Shown: positions 6,572 through 9,196 of the stretch, piece by piece | Position numbering within the stretch: position 1 is the first letter of the stretch | Layout of the letters: each line of letters starts with the position of its first letter | NCBI GenBank assembly: GCA_002386045.1 | Contig: DGEQ01000057.1 | Location: forward strand, 1,325-10,520 | Direction: 5' to 3' | Length of the DNA stretch: 9,196 nucleotides | DNA from: Hungateiclostridiaceae bacterium UBA3922 | GTDB taxonomy: Bacteria > Bacillota > Clostridia > Acetivibrionales > DTU013 | Notes under the pieces: model-generated | What the model saw: only the letters and a program-made list of their open reading frames with translations | Told to the model about the DNA's origin: nothing | Databases searched by the model: none | Program-made: the position numbers and the translations under genes

Positions 6572-6594
6572 AGAGCTGCCCTTTGGGCAGCTCT
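6572..6594. terminator. Shared terminator hairpin between convergent genes
   Basis: Perfect 10-bp arms (6572-6581 and 6585-6594; AGAGCTGCCC with GGGCAGCTCT) around a 3-nt loop. On the minus strand the stem runs into TTTT, 23 nt past the EF-G paralogue stop. On the plus strand it is followed by CATCTTCTTGTTTTT, a spaced T-rich tract. It probably serves both genes, better for the minus strand. Confidence 0.8.
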
Positions 6595-6617
6595 CATCTT
6601 CTTGTTTTTCAACCGTA

Positions 6618-8708
6618 TCAACCGTCGTCCTCTTCGTCGGACATGGTCTTCCTCGCCTCTTCGATGACCTTCTGGGCGATGTTGGCCGGGACTTCCTCGT
6701 ACCTTTCGAATGTCTGCTTGAAGTAGCCCCTGCCCTGCGTCATGCTCCTGAGGTCGATGGCGTACTTGAACATCTCCGCCATGGGAACCTCGGCAACGAC
6801 CTGCTGCAGACCGTCTTCATGCGGGTTCATCCCGAGGATCCTGCCTCTCCTCTTGTTGAGGTCGCCTATGATATCGCCCATGTAGCTGTCGGGGATGTAT
6901 ACCTCGACGCGCATGATCGGCTCAAGCAGCACAGGCGACGCATCGGGCAGACCCTTCTTGTATGCGAGGCGCGCTGCGATCTTGAATGCCATTTCCGAAG
7001 AGTCGACGTCGTGGTACGAACCGTCGACGAGCGTCGCTTTCAGGTTGACCACGGGATACCCTGCCAGCACACCGTGCTGTATAGCCTCGCGGAGACCTTT
7101 TTCGACTGCCGGATGGTACTGCTTCGGCACGGCTCCGCCGAATATTTTTTCTTCGAACGTCAGGTCTTCCGTCTCGCCGGGCTCGAATTCGATCCAGACA
7201 TGCCCGTACTGGCCGTGTCCGCCGGTCTGTTTCTTGTGCTTGCCTTCGACCTTTACCTTCTTCCTGATGGTCTCCCTGTAAGGAACCTTGGGATCGGTCA
7301 GGTTCACGTCGACACCGAACTTGGCCTTGAGCTTGCTGACGATGACGTCGAGATGCTGCTCTCCGACACCGGATATGATGGTCTGTTTCGTCTCGGCATT
7401 CGTCTCGACCTTGAAGGTCGGATCTTCGTCCTGGAGCCTGTTGAGCCCTGAGCTTATCTTTTCCTCGTCGCCCTTTGCCTTGGGTTCGACAGCAAGGGAC
7501 AGGGCCGGTTCAGGGAAGTTTATCTTCTCGAGCTCCACCGGGTTGGACGGATCGCACAGCGTATCATTGGTGCTCGTGTACTGGAGCTTCGCGACTGCCC
7601 CGATATCGCCGGCTATAAGCTTGTCGACGGGCAGCTGTTTCTTGCCCCTCAGCATGAATATCTGGGCGATCTTCTCGTTCTTTTCCGCTCTCGAATTGTA
7701 TACTGTCGAATCGGACTTCATCGTGCCCGAATAAACTCTGAATATCGATATCTTGCCGACAAACGGGTCTGCTATCGTCTTGAAAACAAGGGCGGACAGT
7801 TTTTCATCCGCGGAGTTCTTAAGCTCGACGACCGTATCGGTACCGGGTTTGACAGCCTTTATGACGGGCTTGTGTTCAGGCGACGGCATATAATCGACGA
7901 TAATGTCCATCAGCGCCGTGACACCCTGGTTCAGCAATGCCGCTCCGCAAATCACCGGAGCGATCGAGCAGTCCGCTATGCCTGCGCGAAGTCCGCTCAG
8001 CATCTCTTCGCTGGTGAACTCCTCACCGCCGAAATACTTCTCCATCAGCTCTTCGCTGGTCTCTGCGACCGCCTCGTTGAGCGCTTCCCGGATCTCTTCG
8101 ATCCTGTCGTTCAGGGAAGCGGGGATATCGGTGTCGACAAGCTTATCCTTGTCGAATTTTTTGGCCTTCATATTCACTACGTCAACAAATCCGATGAACT
8201 TCTCGCCCTCAAGGATGGGAAGCTGGAATGGGACAACGCTCTTGCCGAATGTATCTTTCAACTGGTCGAGGACTTCAAAGAAATTGGCGTGCTCCTCGTC
8301 CATCTTGCTTACGAAAAACATCCTCGGGATTTTCTGTTCCTTTGCATAAGCCCAGGACTTCTCGGTCCCAACGGCGACGCCGCCCTTGGCCGGTACCAGT
8401 ATGACGGCGCTGTCTGCAACTCTGGTTCCCGATTTGACCTCTCCTACGAAATCGAAATAACCGGGAGTGTCGATGATATTGATCTTGTGGTCCTTCCATT
8501 CACAGGGTGCGATGGAGGTGCTGATGGAAATCTTCCTTTTGATCTCTTCAGGATCGTGGTCCATTGTAGTATTGCCGTCGTTTACCTTGCCAAACCTGTC
8601 AAGCGCTCCGGTATTGAACAGCATGGCTTCAGCCAGTGTCGTCTTGCCTGCCCCGCCGTGCGACATCAGGCACACGTTGCGGAGCTTTCCCGCGGTATAA
8701 TCTTTCAT
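6618..8708 (-). CDS. fusA: Elongation factor G paralogue (EF-G2 type translational GTPase)
   Basis: The 696-residue protein has full EF-G architecture: GTPase domain with G' insert (about 8-280), domain II (about 300-385), domain III (399-475), domain IV (478-595, with TGGHGQYGHV and DGSYHDVDSSEMAF) and domain V (596-685, LLEPIMRVEVYIP). The GTPase motifs differ from canonical EF-G: P-loop SHGGAGKT (16-23) instead of AHIDAGKT, RKISI (58-62) instead of RGITI, DTPGY (80-84) instead of DTPGH, and SKMD (134-137) instead of NKMD. Together these place it in the EF-G-like paralogue group known from many Clostridia, Thermus and mycobacteria, whose cellular role is poorly defined, rather than as the essential translocase. 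The absence of str-operon genes (rpsL, rpsG, tuf) beside it agrees. The ATG follows GGGGG (8720-8716) by 7 nt. It is a single-gene unit with its own promoter and terminator. It is not a TetM-type protein in length or motifs. Confidence 0.95.
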   Translation of the reverse strand: MKDYTAGKLRNVCLMSHGGAGKTTLAEAMLFNTGALDRFGKVNDGNTTMDHDPEEIKRKISISTSIAPCEWKDHKINIIDTPGYFDFVGEVKSGTRVADSAVILVPAKGGVAVGTEKSWAYAKEQKIPRMFFVSKMDEEHANFFEVLDQLKDTFGKSVVPFQLPILEGEKFIGFVDVVNMKAKKFDKDKLVDTDIPASLNDRIEEIREALNEAVAETSEELMEKYFGGEEFTSEEMLSGLRAGIADCSIAPVICGAALLNQGVTALMDIIVDYMPSPEHKPVIKAVKPGTDTVVELKNSADEKLSALVFKTIADPFVGKISIFRVYSGTMKSDSTVYNSRAEKNEKIAQIFMLRGKKQLPVDKLIAGDIGAVAKLQYTSTNDTLCDPSNPVELEKINFPEPALSLAVEPKAKGDEEKISSGLNRLQDEDPTFKVETNAETKQTIISGVGEQHLDVIVSKLKAKFGVDVNLTDPKVPYRETIRKKVKVEGKHKKQTGGHGQYGHVWIEFEPGETEDLTFEEKIFGGAVPKQYHPAVEKGLREAIQHGVLAGYPVVNLKATLVDGSYHDVDSSEMAFKIAARLAYKKGLPDASPVLLEPIMRVEVYIPDSYMGDIIGDLNKRRGRILGMNPHEDGLQQVVAEVPMAEMFKYAIDLRSMTQGRGYFKQTFERYEEVPANIAQKVIEEARKTMSDEEDDG

Positions 8709-8743
8709 ATGAATTCCCCCTTGTATTGTTTACACACTTATAC

Positions 8744-8761
8744 TTTCCTGTATATAGGAAA
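8744..8761. repeat. 18-bp imperfect palindrome in the EF-G paralogue leader
   Basis: TTTCCT (8744-8749) and AGGAAA (8756-8761) are perfect arms around GTATAT, giving an 18-bp palindrome with one mismatched pair. It sits in the predicted 5' leader, about 24 nt upstream of the ribosome site, and could be a small RNA hairpin or a binding site. Confidence 0.45.
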
Positions 8762-8793
8762 AAGATTCAGGATCAAATGGGTATTATGACACA

Positions 8794-8813
8794 ATGTATA
8801 TTATAACATACAT
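8794..8813. promoter_or_regulatory. 20-bp near-palindrome overlapping the EF-G paralogue -10 box
   Basis: ATGTAT (8794-8799) and ATACAT (8808-8813) flank the palindromic core TTATAA; only one base pair of ten is mismatched. It covers the -10 box and the predicted start site. It may be an operator, although AT-rich promoters form such symmetry easily. Confidence 0.45.
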
Positions 8814-8827
8814 CAGGACCAGTTCAA
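8800..8827 (-). promoter_or_regulatory. Promoter of the EF-G paralogue gene
   Basis: TTGAAC (8827-8822) and a perfect TATAAT (8805-8800) are separated by 16 bp. The start is predicted near 8793, giving a leader of about 85 nt. The -35 overlaps a 14-bp palindrome, CAAGAA-TT-TTCTTG, at 8825-8838. Confidence 0.7.
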
Positions 8828-8869
8828 GAATTTTCTTGCGGCGGTCACAACGGCACTGCGGCCTTTTTC

Positions 8870-8898
8870 TTGACAATTATATGGTATCATTGTACATT
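8870..8898 (+). promoter_or_regulatory. Rightward promoter in the gene-poor right end
   Basis: A perfect -35 TTGACA (8870-8875) with a 17-bp spacer and -10 TACATT (8893-8898, four of six matches). The start would be near 8905. It points away from the EF-G paralogue promoter and would transcribe the repeat region and whatever lies beyond the right edge. Confidence 0.55.
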
Positions 8899-8961
8899 AA
8901 AATAAAAATGGCCCCCAAAGGCTGGAATCACTGCATCCAACAAGCCCGAAAAACGCATCCG

Positions 8962-9057
8962 CGGCATATGTCCCCGGCTGCGGGACCGGCAGGAACGTAC
9001 ACTGCTGCGGTCGGCAGGAATGTACCCTGCTGCGGACCGTCAGGGATGTCCAGGACC
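8962..9057. repeat. Degenerate ~25-bp tandem repeat, three to four copies
   Basis: Copies begin at 8962, 8987, 9012 and 9038. Copies two and three are closest, sharing CGGCAGGAA-GTAC-CTGCTGCGG; the first is more diverged and the fourth (9038-9057) partial and weak. Unit lengths of 25, 25 and 26 are not multiples of three, so the repeat would shift any reading frame. It is therefore more likely noncoding. There are no unique spacers, so it is not a CRISPR array. Confidence 0.6.
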
Positions 9058-9143
9058 TTTGGTGGAGGAAAACGGCAGATCGCCGTAACGGCAGGGCGTT
9101 CATCGGAACGGCTTCAAAAACGGCAGTACGGTAAAAAGGCAGT

Positions 9144-9196
9144 ATGGGAAGAATAAGTTTTGCGCAGCCCGGGACGGGCATGATTTTAGCAGACCG
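9144..9196 (+). CDS. Possible 5' end of a gene leaving the window
   Basis: A frame opens at an ATG at 9144 and stays open to the edge, with a second ATG at 9180 that begins MILAD. Many small Clostridia HTH (XRE-family) regulators begin MILADK or similar, so 9180 may be the true start, but six residues cannot establish this. Ribosome sites are poor for both (AAAAGG 4 nt before 9144; GGGA 5 nt before 9180). Treat as a hint only. Confidence 0.18.
   Translation, partial: MGRISFAQPGTGMILAD

Larger units (their letters stand above)
8828..9196. other. Stretch without a recognised gene
   Basis: No recognisable protein is encoded here. Reading frames on both strands (8908-9156 plus, 8897-9181 minus) give low-complexity, compositionally odd peptides without homology I can name, and neither has a ribosome site. 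The stretch holds a rightward promoter, a degenerate tandem repeat, further CGGCAG-type short repeats (9073, 9089, 9121) and possibly the start of a gene at the right edge. Confidence 0.6.

Noticed and set aside
6618..8708. Ribosomal protection protein (TetM-like) conferring tetracycline resistance
   Set aside because: The 696-residue length and the DTPGY, SKMD and EF-G domain IV motifs fit EF-G paralogues; ribosomal protection proteins are about 640 residues with a different domain IV tip.
7872..8789. Long plus-strand reading frame (305 codons) opposite the EF-G paralogue
   Set aside because: It lies antisense to a strongly conserved gene; the peptide resembles no family and the frame is a by-product of codon bias.
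8841..8869. Plus-strand terminator before CCTTTTTC
   Set aside because: Only a weak five-pair stem with a G-U pair (GCGGT with ACTGC) can form, and there is no plus-strand gene upstream for it to serve.
8962..9057. CRISPR-like array
   Set aside because: The repeats are contiguous and degenerate, with no unique spacers between them and no cas genes nearby.
8908..9156. Possible small protein MAPKGWNHC... downstream of the rightward promoter
   Set aside because: No ribosome site, the ATG is almost at the predicted start point, and repeat units of 25-26 bp would not be kept in frame in a coding sequence. A leaderless small protein is not fully excluded.

Overview
The window looks like the chromosome of a Gram-positive bacterium of the Bacillota, most likely a Clostridia-type lineage of moderate GC. 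The main reason is the heat-shock cluster ctsR-mcsA-mcsB at the left end, behind a textbook CtsR operator. A DUF4349 lipoprotein, an Eis-like acetyltransferase of the Firmicutes type and a stand-alone EF-G paralogue support this. No mobile element, CRISPR array, tRNA or rRNA was seen.

Layout from left to right. (1) Positions 1-1814, minus strand: the protein quality-control operon. It has a sigma-A promoter (-35 TTGATT, -10 TATAAT), a 17-bp CtsR operator just downstream of the start point, then ctsR, mcsA and mcsB. mcsB is cut by the left window edge, and clpC would be expected beyond it. McsA activates the arginine kinase McsB, McsB marks proteins with phospho-arginine for ClpCP, and CtsR represses the operon. 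(2) Positions 1943-3876, minus strand: a single gene for an unrecognised 603-residue protein with about eight membrane segments. It has its own promoter overlapped by a palindrome, and a clear intrinsic terminator. (3) Positions 3914-5107, minus strand: a DUF4349 lipoprotein gene followed by a long perfect hairpin without a U-tract. (4) Positions 5152-6488, plus strand: a divergent Eis-like GNAT acetyltransferase gene. (5) Positions 6572-8827, minus strand: an EF-G paralogue (EF-G2 type) with altered GTPase motifs, sharing a terminator hairpin with the convergent acetyltransferase gene. It has a leader and promoter rich in palindromes. (6) Positions 8828-9196: no recognised gene. This stretch has a rightward promoter, a degenerate tandem repeat of about 25 bp, and perhaps the start of a gene running off the right edge.

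Only the heat-shock operon forms an obvious functional unit; the other genes appear to be single transcription units. I do not see a convincing new multi-gene system. The points most worth a second look are the uncharacterised membrane protein with its operator-like palindrome, the EF-G paralogue with a Tyr at the catalytic His position, an acetyltransferase that has lost the usual glycine of the acetyl-CoA loop, and a second palindrome beside the CtsR operator.
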